Assembly (NCBI GenBank): GCA_036258795.1 | Contig: DATACZ010000026.1 | Location: forward strand, 1 to 64,000 | Direction of reading: 5' to 3' | From: DATACZ01 sp036258795 | GTDB lineage: Bacteria > Actinomycetota > CADDZG01 > JAHWKV01 | Length of the DNA stretch: 64,000 nt | Shown: positions 45,925 through 54,780 of the stretch, one piece after another | How the letters are laid out: the number at the start of each line of letters is the position of its first letter | How positions within the stretch are numbered: the first letter of the stretch is position 1 | The notes under the pieces: generated by a model | What the model was told of the DNA's origin: nothing | Seen by the model: only the letters and a program-made list of their open reading frames with translations | Databases searched by the model: none | Translations under genes and position numbers: made by a program

Positions 45925-47085
45925 TTGCGAATTGCCCTGTTGTCGTGGGAGTCACTCCATTCGATATCAATCGGGGGCGTAGGCGTCCACGTCACTGAGC
46001 TAGCGGCAGCCCTGGATCGGAAGGGCCATGAGGTGCATGTCTTCACGCGCATGGGTAATGGCCAGACCCAGCTGGATCAGATTCACGGAGTCTGGTACCA
46101 CCGCTGCCCCTTCGATCTCAACGCGGACTTCGTTGAGGAAATCGTCAACATGTGCCGGTCGATCGTCCATCACGTGCACTCCACAGAGGCTTATATGGGT
46201 GCAACTTTCGACGTCATCCACGCCCACGACTGGCTGGCGGCGCTGGCCATGGCATGGATCCGACAGAGCGGCAGGAAGGCCATCCTCACCATGCACTCCA
46301 CCGAGTACGGCCGCTGTGGGAATCACTTCAGCGGGGGAGACTCTGACCGTATCCGGGAGATCGAGAGATATGGGACCTTTTGCGCAGACCGGGTGATTGC
46401 CGTGTCCCATGCCCTGAAGGATGAGCTTCAGTGGATGTACAACCTACCGGACTGGAAGGTGGAGACCATCTACAACGGCGTCTCGATCGATGCATACAAC
46501 GGGTGGATCCCAGATGCCGGTGAGATCCGGCAGAGCTACGGGATTGGGCCCACCGACCCCACGGTTCTTTTCGCCGGAAGGATGGCCTACCAGAAAGGGC
46601 CGGACCTCCTGGTGGAGGCGATTCCGATGGTCCTTCACCATCATCCCCAAACCAAATTCGTCTTCGCCGGTGACGGTCACATGAAAGGGCATTGTGAAGC
46701 CAGGGCCTACCAATTGGGAGCGGCCCACGCATGCACCTTTCTTGGTCAGCGGGGAGGAATAGAGCTCACGAACCTTTTCAAGATCAGTGATGCGGTGTGC
46801 GTGCCCAGCCGCAACGAGCCGTTTGGCATCACAGTGCTCGAGGCGTGGAGCGCGGGAAAGCCCGTGGTGGCGTCGAGCAGTGGGGGGCCCGGCGAGTTTG
46901 TCTGGCATGAAGTGACCGGCCTCCAGGTTTACCCGGATCCCAGCTCCATCGCTTGGGGCATAGGGACTCTCTTCACAAACTTCGAATGGGCCCGCTGGAT
47001 GGGAGGAAACGGCCGGGAAAGCGTCGAGTCGGTGTTCAACTGGGATCAGGTTGCCGAGCAGGTGGAAGCTCTCTACAGCCAGTAG
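45925..47085 (+). CDS. GT4 glycosyltransferase, GlgA/GlgM-like
   Basis: A 386-residue GT-B enzyme. The N-terminal GGVGVHVTELAAAL is the donor-binding glycine loop of glycogen-synthase-like GT4 enzymes; HAHDWL and the C-terminal EPFGITVLEAWSAGKPVV (E-x7-E motif) follow. It stands next to a glucan branching protein and other GH57 genes, so it probably makes an alpha-glucan or maltose-1-phosphate (GlgM). TTG 45925 is the start by homology (RIALLSWES); GGAGG is about 12 nt upstream. The exact donor is unknown. Confidence 0.82.
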   Translation: MRIALLSWESLHSISIGGVGVHVTELAAALDRKGHEVHVFTRMGNGQTQLDQIHGVWYHRCPFDLNADFVEEIVNMCRSIVHHVHSTEAYMGATFDVIHAHDWLAALAMAWIRQSGRKAILTMHSTEYGRCGNHFSGGDSDRIREIERYGTFCADRVIAVSHALKDELQWMYNLPDWKVETIYNGVSIDAYNGWIPDAGEIRQSYGIGPTDPTVLFAGRMAYQKGPDLLVEAIPMVLHHHPQTKFVFAGDGHMKGHCEARAYQLGAAHACTFLGQRGGIELTNLFKISDAVCVPSRNEPFGITVLEAWSAGKPVVASSSGGPGEFVWHEVTGLQVYPDPSSIAWGIGTLFTNFEWARWMGGNGRESVESVFNWDQVAEQVEALYSQ

Positions 47086-47102
47086 TGGATGAGGTGAACA
47101 AG

Positions 47103-47726
47103 ATGAGCAAGAAGAACGCTGAGGCCGGATATCCAGAGGACGCCGGGGCGTTGCCCTCCACATATGGCGAGACCATGGTGCTGGTGGTTCCGGTCGACCC
47201 CACCGTTGCCCATGTGTACTGGGATGTTTCGCTCGCCGACTTGGAAAGGTCCGGCTCGGCCCAGGCCGTCCTGAGGTTTTATGACATTGACGGTGAAGAC
47301 TTTGATGGGACTAACGCCCGAGGATTTTTTGATTTGGCTGTCGATCTCGAGGCCAGAAGCTCTTATGCGTCGCTGGGAGGCACCGCAAGGTCTTGCCAGG
47401 TCGACCTGGGCTTCGTAGCAAAGGATGGGCGTTTCGTCACGCTGGCCCGATCAAATACCGTCCAGTTGCCCCGCTCCGGGCCGTCCCCTAGGAAAGAAGA
47501 CCGCTACATAGTGGTGAGAGGCGACGAGGAGGAGGAGGCGGCACAGGGGGAACGAGCCTCCACCGACAAAGCGGAGCAGACTGTCCGTCGGGAACCGGAG
47601 GTCGGCGTTCCCGTCTCAGTCGACCGGCCGACGATTGCGGCCAGAGCTGAGTCTCAAGAAGAAACGAACGAAGATCTCACTGAGTTGAGTGAACGGTCAT
47701 TCGAGTCGGGCCTCTCGTCGGCCTGA
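47103..47726 (+). CDS. DUF4912-domain protein
   Basis: A 207-residue protein. About 30-140 resemble the DUF4912 domain (VVPVDPTVAHVYWDVS, AVLRFYDI) found beside GH57 branching enzymes; the remainder is acidic and low-complexity. The fold is an Ig-like, sugar-binding-type sandwich, which suggests it holds the glucan for the neighbouring enzyme. ATG 47103 is preferred with GAGG 8 nt upstream. It follows the GT4 gene by 17 nt. Function is inferred from location. Confidence 0.7.
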   Translation: MSKKNAEAGYPEDAGALPSTYGETMVLVVPVDPTVAHVYWDVSLADLERSGSAQAVLRFYDIDGEDFDGTNARGFFDLAVDLEARSSYASLGGTARSCQVDLGFVAKDGRFVTLARSNTVQLPRSGPSPRKEDRYIVVRGDEEEEAAQGERASTDKAEQTVRREPEVGVPVSVDRPTIAARAESQEETNEDLTELSERSFESGLSSA

Positions 47727-47804
47727 TCGGATGGGGAAGCGCCGCACCTTCGTAGAGGCCGGTCCGCTCCGGGCTCGACTGGCACAATCCGGAGACCTCC
47801 TCTA

Positions 47805-50800
47805 ATGGAAAAGGGCTCTCTGGCGATGGTGCTTCATGCCCATCTTCCATATGTCGGGCACTCTGCCGCCGAGGATTCCGTCGAACGGCATTGGCTCTAT
47901 GAGGCGATGACCGAGAGCTACATCCCGCTCCTGCTTGCCTTGGAGCGCCTCGCCGACGGCGGCATCGACTACCGGATTACCTTCTCCGTGACTCCCAGCC
48001 TGGTCTCGATGCTAAGCGACCCACTCCTGCAATCCGGATACGAAAAGCGGTTGGAGCTATTGATCGAGCTGGCCGACAAGGAGATGGCGCGAACAAGGCG
48101 ACAGCCGAAGCTCCATGCTTTGGCGTCGATGTACCGGCGGTTGCTGGCTCAAACGCATGACGTGTTCGTCAATCGCTACGGCAGGAATCTGGTCCAGGCA
48201 TGGAAAGCGCTTCAGGAAAGTGGCCATGTCGAGATCCTCGCCAGCGCAGCCACCCATGGCTATCTTCCGCTTCTTGCGGCCGTTCCCTCGGCGGTCGAAA
48301 TGCAGATCCGAGTGGGTGTCCAGGAGTATCGGCGGGCATTCGGCCGAAAACCGAAGGGGTTCTGGCTGCCGGAGTGCGGCTATTACTCGGGAGTGGACGA
48401 ATTTCTTCGGGAGCAAAGAATCCGCTATACCGTTCTCGAAACTCACGGGATCACCCGTGCCGACCCAAGGCCTCGCCATGGGGTATACGCACCCATCTAT
48501 GCCTCAACCGGAGTGGCCATGTTTGGGCGCGATCCGGTGTCCACCAACCAAGTCTGGAGTCCAACGGATGGGTATCCTGGCGACCCGGCCTACCGCGAGT
48601 TCTACCGGGATGTCGGCTATGACCTCGATCTGGAATACGTCAGGCCATACGTGCACCGAGACGGCATCCGGCAGGACACGGGCCTCAAGTACTACAGCGT
48701 CACGGGGAAGACCAGACGAAAAAAGCTCTACGTGCCCGAGGAGGCTGAGCGGAAAGCCGAGCTACACGCCCGAGAATTTGCGGCGGGCAAGGAGAAGCAG
48801 GTCCAGCTTCTGGCCGCGAGCATGGACCGGAAGCCGCTCATATTGGCAGCGTACGACGCCGAGCTGTTCGGTCACTGGTGGTTCGAGGGGCCCAAGTGGC
48901 TTGAACAGCTGATTTGTAACCTTGCCACAGATAACAAGGGCGTCCGAATGACCACACTGTCCGAGTATCTGGACGCGTACCCGGAGAACCCGTTGGCTTC
49001 CCCCGCCGTGTCCAGCTGGGGGAACGACGGGTTTCACGAGTCGTGGCTCAACGAAAGCAATGATTGGATTTACCCGCATCTCCATAGAGCAGCCCGAGCC
49101 ATGGAAGATCTAGCAAACGGTGATGCCCGGGCCGGGAGCTTGAGCGAAAGAGCTCAAGCGCAAGCTCTCAGGGAGCTGCTTCTTGCTCAGTCGAGTGACT
49201 GGGCCTTCATGATCAACGCCGGAAAGATGGCTGAGTATGGGGCTGATAGGACCAAGACTCACTTGCTTCGTTTCCAAAGTCTTCACAACCAGATCAAGCG
49301 GGCGACTATAGACGAGACCTGGCTTGCAAAGGTCGAAGACGAAGACCGACTCTTTCCAGACCTAGAGGTCCCCCTGGCACTATCCCACTCCAACCACCGG
49401 GCCACATTCGGATCAGCAGCGGACCGAGAGCCCGCTGCATTGCAGACCGGTGTGACGGCAACGGCCGCAGGAGCGGCAAAAAGCAAGGCGCATTCTCGGA
49501 GTGAGGTCACCCGTCTTTCGACTGCGGACGTCCAGCTGTTCCTGGCCGGATCTCATCCCCACATCCAAGAAAAGTTGGGGGCACACCGGATGACGGTGGA
49601 GGGAGTCCAGGGAACGTACTTTGCCGTGTGGGCACCCGGTGCCGAAACGGTGTCGGTGATAGGAGACTTCAACCGCTGGGAACCCGCCGCCAACGTACTG
49701 GCGCCACACGACAGGTCGGGAATTTGGGAAGGCTTTATCCCGGATGTCGGCAAGGGCAGTCGCTACAAGTTCCACGTCACCTCACCCCATCACGGCTATC
49801 GGGCCGACAAGGCCGATCCATTCGCATTCTTCAGTGAGGTCTCTCCAGGCACGGCCTCAGTGGTGTGGGACCTTGCCTACCGATGGGGGGACCAGGAGTG
49901 GATGGAAACTCGCGGTCGCCACAACGCCCTGAACGCTCCCATATCCATCTACGAGCTTCACCTGGGCTCCTGGAAGCGCAGGCCCGCCGATAACGCCAGC
50001 CGCCCGCTCACGTACCGTGAGCTCGCACCCAGGCTGACGGAGTACGTCAATTCCATGGGCTTCACCCACGTGGAGTTCATGCCCGTCATGGAGCACCCCT
50101 TCTACGGCTCCTGGGGCTATCACGTGACCGGCTACTTTGCTCCCACAAGCCGCTACGGCACGCCGCAGGACCTCATGTACTTGATAGACCACCTCCACCA
50201 GGCCGGAATCGGGGTGATACTGGATTGGGTCCCCTCGCACTTCCCCAGAGACGAGCATGGGTTGGGCTACTTCGACGGCACCCACCTATACGAGCACCAG
50301 GATCCACGGCAGGCCATACACCCCGAGTGGAACAGCTTCATCTTCAACTATGGGCGTCCGGAGGTCTGCAGCTTCTTGATATCCAATGCCGAACATTGGC
50401 TTTCCGCCTACCACGCCGACGGCATCAGAGTGGATGCGGTCGCTTCGATGCTCTATCTGGATTATGCGCGCCAGCCGGGAGAATGGATTCCCAATCGCAT
50501 GGGAGGAAGGGAAAACCTCGAGGCGATCGACTTCTTGAAGCGCCTAAACGAGCAGGTACGTTTCAACCATCCCGAAGTGCAGATGATCGCCGAGGAGTCC
50601 ACTGCCTGGCCGATGGTTTCCAGGCCTGTTCATGTAGGAGGACTCGGCTTCGGTCTCAAGTGGGACATGGGTTGGATGCACGACACGCTTCATTACATGA
50701 GCAAAGACCCCATTCATCGAAGCCACCACCACAACGAGCTGACCTTTCGCATGCTCTATGCGTTCAACGAGAACTTCATCCTGCCCTTGTCCCACGACGA

Positions 50801-51407
50801 GGTGGTGCACGGAAAGAGCTCCCTGGTGGGGCGCATGCCAGGAGATGAGTGGCAGCGCTACGCGAACCTGCGCCTGCTATTCGGATACATGTACGCGCAG
50901 GCCGGTAAGAAGATGCTGTTCATGGGGGGAGAGTTTGGCCAAGTGTCCGAGTGGAAGCACGATGGGGAGCTCGAGTGGGATGCCCTCGCCTATCCAACAC
51001 ATGCGGGGACGCAGCTCTGGGTGATGGGTCTCAACCGTCTCTACAGGGAGGAAGCCGCTCTGCACCAGCTCGACTGCGACCCTGAGGGCTTCGAGTGGGT
51101 GGACGCGGACGACAGCGAAAGGAGCATCATCAGCTTTATTCGCAGAGGGTCTTCCTTCGGCGACCTGTTCCTGTTCGTAGGCAACTTCACTCCGGTGCCG
51201 CGATTTGAGCACTTGATAGGCGTTCCCAGGGGTGGGCCATGGCGGGTGGTCCTGAACAGTGACGGCAGGCAGTACGGTGGCACGGGGTTCGGTGCCGTTG
51301 GCGACATCCAAGCGATGCCGGATACCGCGAACGGCCGGGTTCACTCCATCAAGCTGACCCTTCCGCCTCTTGCTTGCCTGTTTTTGAAGAGTTCGGCCGC
51401 CTCATGA
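47805..51407 (+). CDS. glgB: Fused GH57 and GH13 1,4-alpha-glucan branching enzyme
   Basis: A 1200-residue fusion. Residues about 1-525 are a GH57 branching-enzyme domain with HAHLPYV, FWLPECGYYSG (catalytic-type Glu190) and AAYDAELFGHWWFEGP (Asp351). A low-complexity linker (about 535-570) leads to a CBM48 (about 595-690) and a GH13 domain with DGIRVDAVASML (nucleophile Asp877), MIAEEST (Glu930) and LSHDEVVHGK (Asp998), then a C-terminal beta domain. Both catalytic sets look complete, so the protein may carry two alternative branching activities. ATG 47805; the gene ends 22 nt before the next. Confidence 0.88.
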   Translation: MEKGSLAMVLHAHLPYVGHSAAEDSVERHWLYEAMTESYIPLLLALERLADGGIDYRITFSVTPSLVSMLSDPLLQSGYEKRLELLIELADKEMARTRRQPKLHALASMYRRLLAQTHDVFVNRYGRNLVQAWKALQESGHVEILASAATHGYLPLLAAVPSAVEMQIRVGVQEYRRAFGRKPKGFWLPECGYYSGVDEFLREQRIRYTVLETHGITRADPRPRHGVYAPIYASTGVAMFGRDPVSTNQVWSPTDGYPGDPAYREFYRDVGYDLDLEYVRPYVHRDGIRQDTGLKYYSVTGKTRRKKLYVPEEAERKAELHAREFAAGKEKQVQLLAASMDRKPLILAAYDAELFGHWWFEGPKWLEQLICNLATDNKGVRMTTLSEYLDAYPENPLASPAVSSWGNDGFHESWLNESNDWIYPHLHRAARAMEDLANGDARAGSLSERAQAQALRELLLAQSSDWAFMINAGKMAEYGADRTKTHLLRFQSLHNQIKRATIDETWLAKVEDEDRLFPDLEVPLALSHSNHRATFGSAADREPAALQTGVTATAAGAAKSKAHSRSEVTRLSTADVQLFLAGSHPHIQEKLGAHRMTVEGVQGTYFAVWAPGAETVSVIGDFNRWEPAANVLAPHDRSGIWEGFIPDVGKGSRYKFHVTSPHHGYRADKADPFAFFSEVSPGTASVVWDLAYRWGDQEWMETRGRHNALNAPISIYELHLGSWKRRPADNASRPLTYRELAPRLTEYVNSMGFTHVEFMPVMEHPFYGSWGYHVTGYFAPTSRYGTPQDLMYLIDHLHQAGIGVILDWVPSHFPRDEHGLGYFDGTHLYEHQDPRQAIHPEWNSFIFNYGRPEVCSFLISNAEHWLSAYHADGIRVDAVASMLYLDYARQPGEWIPNRMGGRENLEAIDFLKRLNEQVRFNHPEVQMIAEESTAWPMVSRPVHVGGLGFGLKWDMGWMHDTLHYMSKDPIHRSHHHNELTFRMLYAFNENFILPLSHDEVVHGKSSLVGRMPGDEWQRYANLRLLFGYMYAQAGKKMLFMGGEFGQVSEWKHDGELEWDALAYPTHAGTQLWVMGLNRLYREEAALHQLDCDPEGFEWVDADDSERSIISFIRRGSSFGDLFLFVGNFTPVPRFEHLIGVPRGGPWRVVLNSDGRQYGGTGFGAVGDIQAMPDTANGRVHSIKLTLPPLACLFLKSSAAS

Positions 51408-51429
51408 TGAGCGGCCTCGGGAGGAGAAG

Positions 51430-52890
51430 ATGCAAGAGCTGACCGAGTACGTTGAGGGCCTGCCGAATCTGTCCGGATCTGAGCAGTTGATCCAAGAGGC
51501 CATTGCCTCCGGGCGGGAGCGACCGGTGTTCCTGGGCCAGACCCCAGTCAACATCGCCGACATCGACAGTGCGTTCGCCGTGGCCCTGCACATGCATCAG
51601 CCACTGATTCCTGCCGGCGGGCCGGATGTCAAGACTGCGGCAACCATCAGCAACCTGCAGTGGATGACCGAGAATCCCAGCCTGGGCGATAACCACAATG
51701 CCCCGGTGTTCCACTGGTGCTACAAGCGCATGGGCGAGTTCATCCCGCAGCTGATCGCTGAAGGCAAGCAGCCGCGGATCATGCTGGAGTACTCGGGGAC
51801 CCTGCTCCACGGGATGCGGCGCATGGGCCTTAACGACGTGTTCGATGCTCTGAGGCCGGTCACCTGCGATCCCGATCTCAGATATGCGGTCGAGTGGCTC
51901 GGCTGCCCCTGGGGACACGCAGTCGCCCCCTCTACGCCGGTGCAGGACTACCGGTTACACGTGCGAGCCTGGCAACATCACTTCGCCGCCATCTTCGGGC
52001 TGGATGCGCTCGGCAGGGTGCGTGGTTTCTCTCCCTCTGAGATGGCGCTGCCCAACCATCCCGATGTGGCTTACGAGTTTGTTAAGACCCTGAACGACTG
52101 CGGTTATCAGTGGGTGCTCGTCCAGGAGCACAGCGTCGAGCGTCCTGATGGAGGTCCGCTGGATGACAAGCACATCCCCCACCGTCTCGTCTGCACAAAC
52201 TCCGAAGGAGAGACAGCGGAGATCGTGGCGGTCGTAAAGACTCAGGGCAGTGACACAAAGCTGGTGGCACAGATGCAGCCGTACTACGAGGCCAAGGGCC
52301 TGCAACGCTCCGACCTGGCCGGACGGGAGGTGCCGCCGCTCGTCACCCAGATTGCGGACGGGGAAAACGGCGGGGTGATGATGAACGAGTTCCCTCCTAA
52401 GTACTTCGAGGTGGTCCGGGAGTGCTCCGGCTCACGCACGCCGATAATGAATGTGACGGAGTATCTGGAGCAGGTGTTCGCTGCCGGGATCCAGCCTTCG
52501 GACCTGCCACCGATTCAGCCCCTCTTCCAGAACCGCATCTGGGACCGGATGGCGTCCGGCGAAGGCCCCGACCGGCTCTTTGAGGTCATCGAGCAGCTCC
52601 GGGCCGAGGATGGGCGTTTCCACATGGATGGTGGTAGCTGGACCAACGACATCTCCTGGGTGCGGGGCTACGACCATGTGCTGATCCCGATGGACAAAGC
52701 CAGCTCACTCTTCCACGAGCAGGTCCTTACCCACGGCATTAGAACCGACGATCCCCGCTACAGGTCTGGCCTGTTCCACCTGCTCACTGCGGAAACCAGC
52801 TGCTTTCGCTATTGGGGCGAAGGAGTTTGGACTGACTACGGCACCGAGCTGTCCCGTAGGGTCAACGACATAATCACCCACGACTTTTAA
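51430..52890 (+). CDS. GH57-family glycoside hydrolase
   Basis: A 486-residue protein of the GH57 type. AVALHMHQPLIPAGG at about 50-64 has the HMHQP form of the first conserved block, GFSPSEMALP (about 198-207) is the place of the nucleophile Glu, and a later tryptophan-rich end (AETSCFRYWGEGVW) matches GH57 proteins active on alpha-glucans. Start ATG 51430 follows a GGGAGGAG sequence. Directly after the branching enzyme it would trim or transfer alpha-1,4-glucan chains. Whether it is an amylase, amylopullulanase or transferase cannot be told. Confidence 0.82.
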   Translation: MQELTEYVEGLPNLSGSEQLIQEAIASGRERPVFLGQTPVNIADIDSAFAVALHMHQPLIPAGGPDVKTAATISNLQWMTENPSLGDNHNAPVFHWCYKRMGEFIPQLIAEGKQPRIMLEYSGTLLHGMRRMGLNDVFDALRPVTCDPDLRYAVEWLGCPWGHAVAPSTPVQDYRLHVRAWQHHFAAIFGLDALGRVRGFSPSEMALPNHPDVAYEFVKTLNDCGYQWVLVQEHSVERPDGGPLDDKHIPHRLVCTNSEGETAEIVAVVKTQGSDTKLVAQMQPYYEAKGLQRSDLAGREVPPLVTQIADGENGGVMMNEFPPKYFEVVRECSGSRTPIMNVTEYLEQVFAAGIQPSDLPPIQPLFQNRIWDRMASGEGPDRLFEVIEQLRAEDGRFHMDGGSWTNDISWVRGYDHVLIPMDKASSLFHEQVLTHGIRTDDPRYRSGLFHLLTAETSCFRYWGEGVWTDYGTELSRRVNDIITHDF

Positions 52891-52945
52891 AGGGCCATCA
52901 AGCCCTCACCGCATACGGAGCCGACCCCAGGTATAAATGACTCCC

Positions 52946-54007
52946 ATGGAAACGGTCCGGCTCACCCAGTACTCGCACGGCGCCGGCTGAGCTTGCAAGC
53001 TCGGCCCCGGGGACCTGGCGCAGGTCGTGCGCCGCTTAGCCAAGAAACAAGGGAGCCTGGAGCCCAACGTGCTGTTGGGCCTGGACACCCCCGACGACGC
53101 TGCCGTGTACCGGATCGACGACCGCACTGCGCTGGTGCAGACGGTCGACTTCTTCACCCCCATCGTCGACGACGCCTACTCATGGGGAGCCATTGCCGTA
53201 GCCAACGCCATGAGTGACATCTACGCCATGGGCGGCAAGCCCCTGCTCGGCCTCAACCTGGTCGGGTGGCCCAAGGAGCTGGATCTCGATCTCTTGGGCA
53301 GCGTTCTGGAAGGCGGGGCCGATAAGGCTGCCGAGGCCGGGGCGGCGGTGATTGGAGGGCATACCGTCGACGATCCCGAGCCGAAGTTCGGGATGGCGGT
53401 TACGGGGACCGTTGATCCGGACAAGATGACCAGATTGTCCAACGCACGCCCGGGCATGGGCGTGGTTCTCACCAAGCCCTTGGGAATGGGCATCATCTCC
53501 ACGGCACTCAAGCGGGGCCAGGCCGACCCGGAGCTGGTGGCGGAGGCCACCCGCATCATGGCGGAGCTGAATGCGGGGGCAGCCCAAGCAATGCTCGAGG
53601 TTGGCGCTACGGCGGCTACCGATGTCACGGGTTTTGGCCTGATAGGCCACCTGCGTGGCATGGCTGCCGCGAGCGGATGCTCCGTTGAGCTATGGTCCGA
53701 TGACGTTCCGGTCATTGAAGGGGTTCGAGATCTGGCGGAGCGCCAGCTCGTTCCCGGTGGAAGCCGTAACAACCAGCGCTACTTTGGCGGCTACGTGGAC
53801 TTCGATTCCGAGGTGGACGACCTGACCAGGACGGTGCTTTTTGATGCCCAGACGTCTGGGGGCTTGCTGATTGCGGTCCCGGACGACCGACTGCAGGACT
53901 TGCTGGAGGCGCTAGGAGCCAAGGGGACGTCTGTGCAGAAAGTGATAGGCCGCTTCTTGGAGGGGGAGGCCGGGCGGATGAGGGTGACATTGCGTGAACT
54001 CCGTTGA
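52946..54007 (+). CDS. selD: Selenophosphate synthetase containing selenocysteine (Sec15)
   Basis: Makes selenophosphate from selenide and ATP, the selenium donor for selenocysteine and selenouridine. The full product has 353 residues starting at ATG 52946; codon 15 is TGA (52988-52990) inside SHGAG-U-ACKLGPGDL, the catalytic loop where other SelD proteins have Cys or Sec, with Cys17 and Lys18 following. Reading UGA as stop would leave only a start at GTG 53027 and remove the active site. The rest has DDAAVYRI, GGHTVDDPEPKFGMAVTG and TDVTGFGLIGH, all SelD-typical. A TATAAAT motif lies 8 nt before ATG, so the mRNA may be leaderless. Confidence 0.93.
52988..53026 (+). promoter_or_regulatory. 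Selenocysteine UGA and candidate bacterial SECIS hairpin
   Basis: The UGA at 52988-52990 is followed by a perfect hairpin GACCTG-GCG-CAGGTC (53012-53026), with its G-starting loop about 27 nt after the UGA, within the distance used by bacterial SECIS elements bound by SelB. A second palindrome GAGCTTGCAAGCTC (52989-53002) overlaps the UGA itself. The active-site context makes Sec insertion certain enough; the exact SECIS fold is less sure. Confidence 0.7.
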
Positions 54008-54052
54008 GTTGCCGGCTGAGTTCAGGGGGCATGTAGCCTTGGAGCCGCAACC

Positions 54053-54475
54053 ATGAAGTTGGAGATTCCCGAGGACATATACGAGCGCATGGTGGCCCAC
54101 TGCATCGGCGGCATGCCAAACGAGGCTTGCGGTTTTCTGGGCGGGCCTCCTGGAGTCGTTGAGCGAATTTACCCTCTTCCGAACGCCGCCTCCTCGCCGA
54201 CTTACTACCGGCCTGGAGACCGGGAGATGATTGCGGCGATCAACGACATCGACGAACGAGATCTGGAGCTGGTCGGCATTTTTCACTCTCATGTGGCCAG
54301 CGCCCCGTACCCATCGCCAACCGACCGGAGGGAGGCGCACTACCCGAACGCGGTGTACCTGATCGTCTCGCTCACCAACCTGGACGCGCCGGAAACCAAG
54401 GGCTATCTCATCCACAAGAAGGATTGGCGAGATGAGGACGGTGAGGTTGAAGAGGTAGAGCTGGTGATATGTTGA
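54053..54475 (+). CDS. mec: CysO-cysteine/M67 JAMM peptidase
   Basis: A 140-residue JAMM (Mov34/MPN) metallopeptidase: Glu in MPNEACGFLGG (about 23-30) and HSHVASAPYPSPTD (about 79-92) give the zinc-binding H-x-H-x7-S-x2-D site complete. It releases cysteine from CysO-cysteine, or processes the CysO C-terminus. ATG 54053. Directly followed by cysO (4 nt), cysM and murI as in M. tuberculosis Rv1334-Rv1338. Confidence 0.93.
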   Translation: MKLEIPEDIYERMVAHCIGGMPNEACGFLGGPPGVVERIYPLPNAASSPTYYRPGDREMIAAINDIDERDLELVGIFHSHVASAPYPSPTDRREAHYPNAVYLIVSLTNLDAPETKGYLIHKKDWRDEDGEVEEVELVIC

Positions 54476-54479
54476 CGTC

Positions 54480-54761
54480 ATGTCTGTAAAGGTCAACATC
54501 CCTTCGGTGCTGCGTAGCGCCGTCGGAGGATCGAAGTCGGTGGAGGGGCAGTCGGGACCCCTGCGTGAGCTCCTCGAAAACCTGGGTAACCAGTACCCTG
54601 AGCTCAGGGAACAGGTATTGGACGAGGATGGCCAGCTGCATAGGTTCGTCAACATCTACGTCAACGACGAGGACGTCAGATACCTGGATGGCCTGGAGAC
54701 CAAGGTGGCGGAAGGCGACGTTGTGGCCATCCTGCCGGCGGTCGCAGGCGGCGATACCTAG
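54480..54761 (+). CDS. cysO: Sulfur-carrier protein CysO (MoaD/ThiS-like)
   Basis: A 93-residue ubiquitin-like protein. It carries sulfide as a C-terminal thiocarboxylate for cysteine synthesis by CysM. Sequence LRELLENLGNQYPELREQVL and FVNIYVNDEDVRYLDGLET match the fold. Unlike the usual Gly-Gly end, this one ends AVAGGDT, two residues after the diglycine, so a protease such as the neighbouring JAMM enzyme should trim it first. ATG 54480, 4 nt after mec. Confidence 0.92.
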   Translation: MSVKVNIPSVLRSAVGGSKSVEGQSGPLRELLENLGNQYPELREQVLDEDGQLHRFVNIYVNDEDVRYLDGLETKVAEGDVVAILPAVAGGDT

Positions 54762-54780
54762 CAATCTCATAACCTGAACA

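Noticed and set aside
46444..47163. Minus-strand open frame of 239 residues
   Set aside because: It lies antisense to the GT4 gene and has no domain features.
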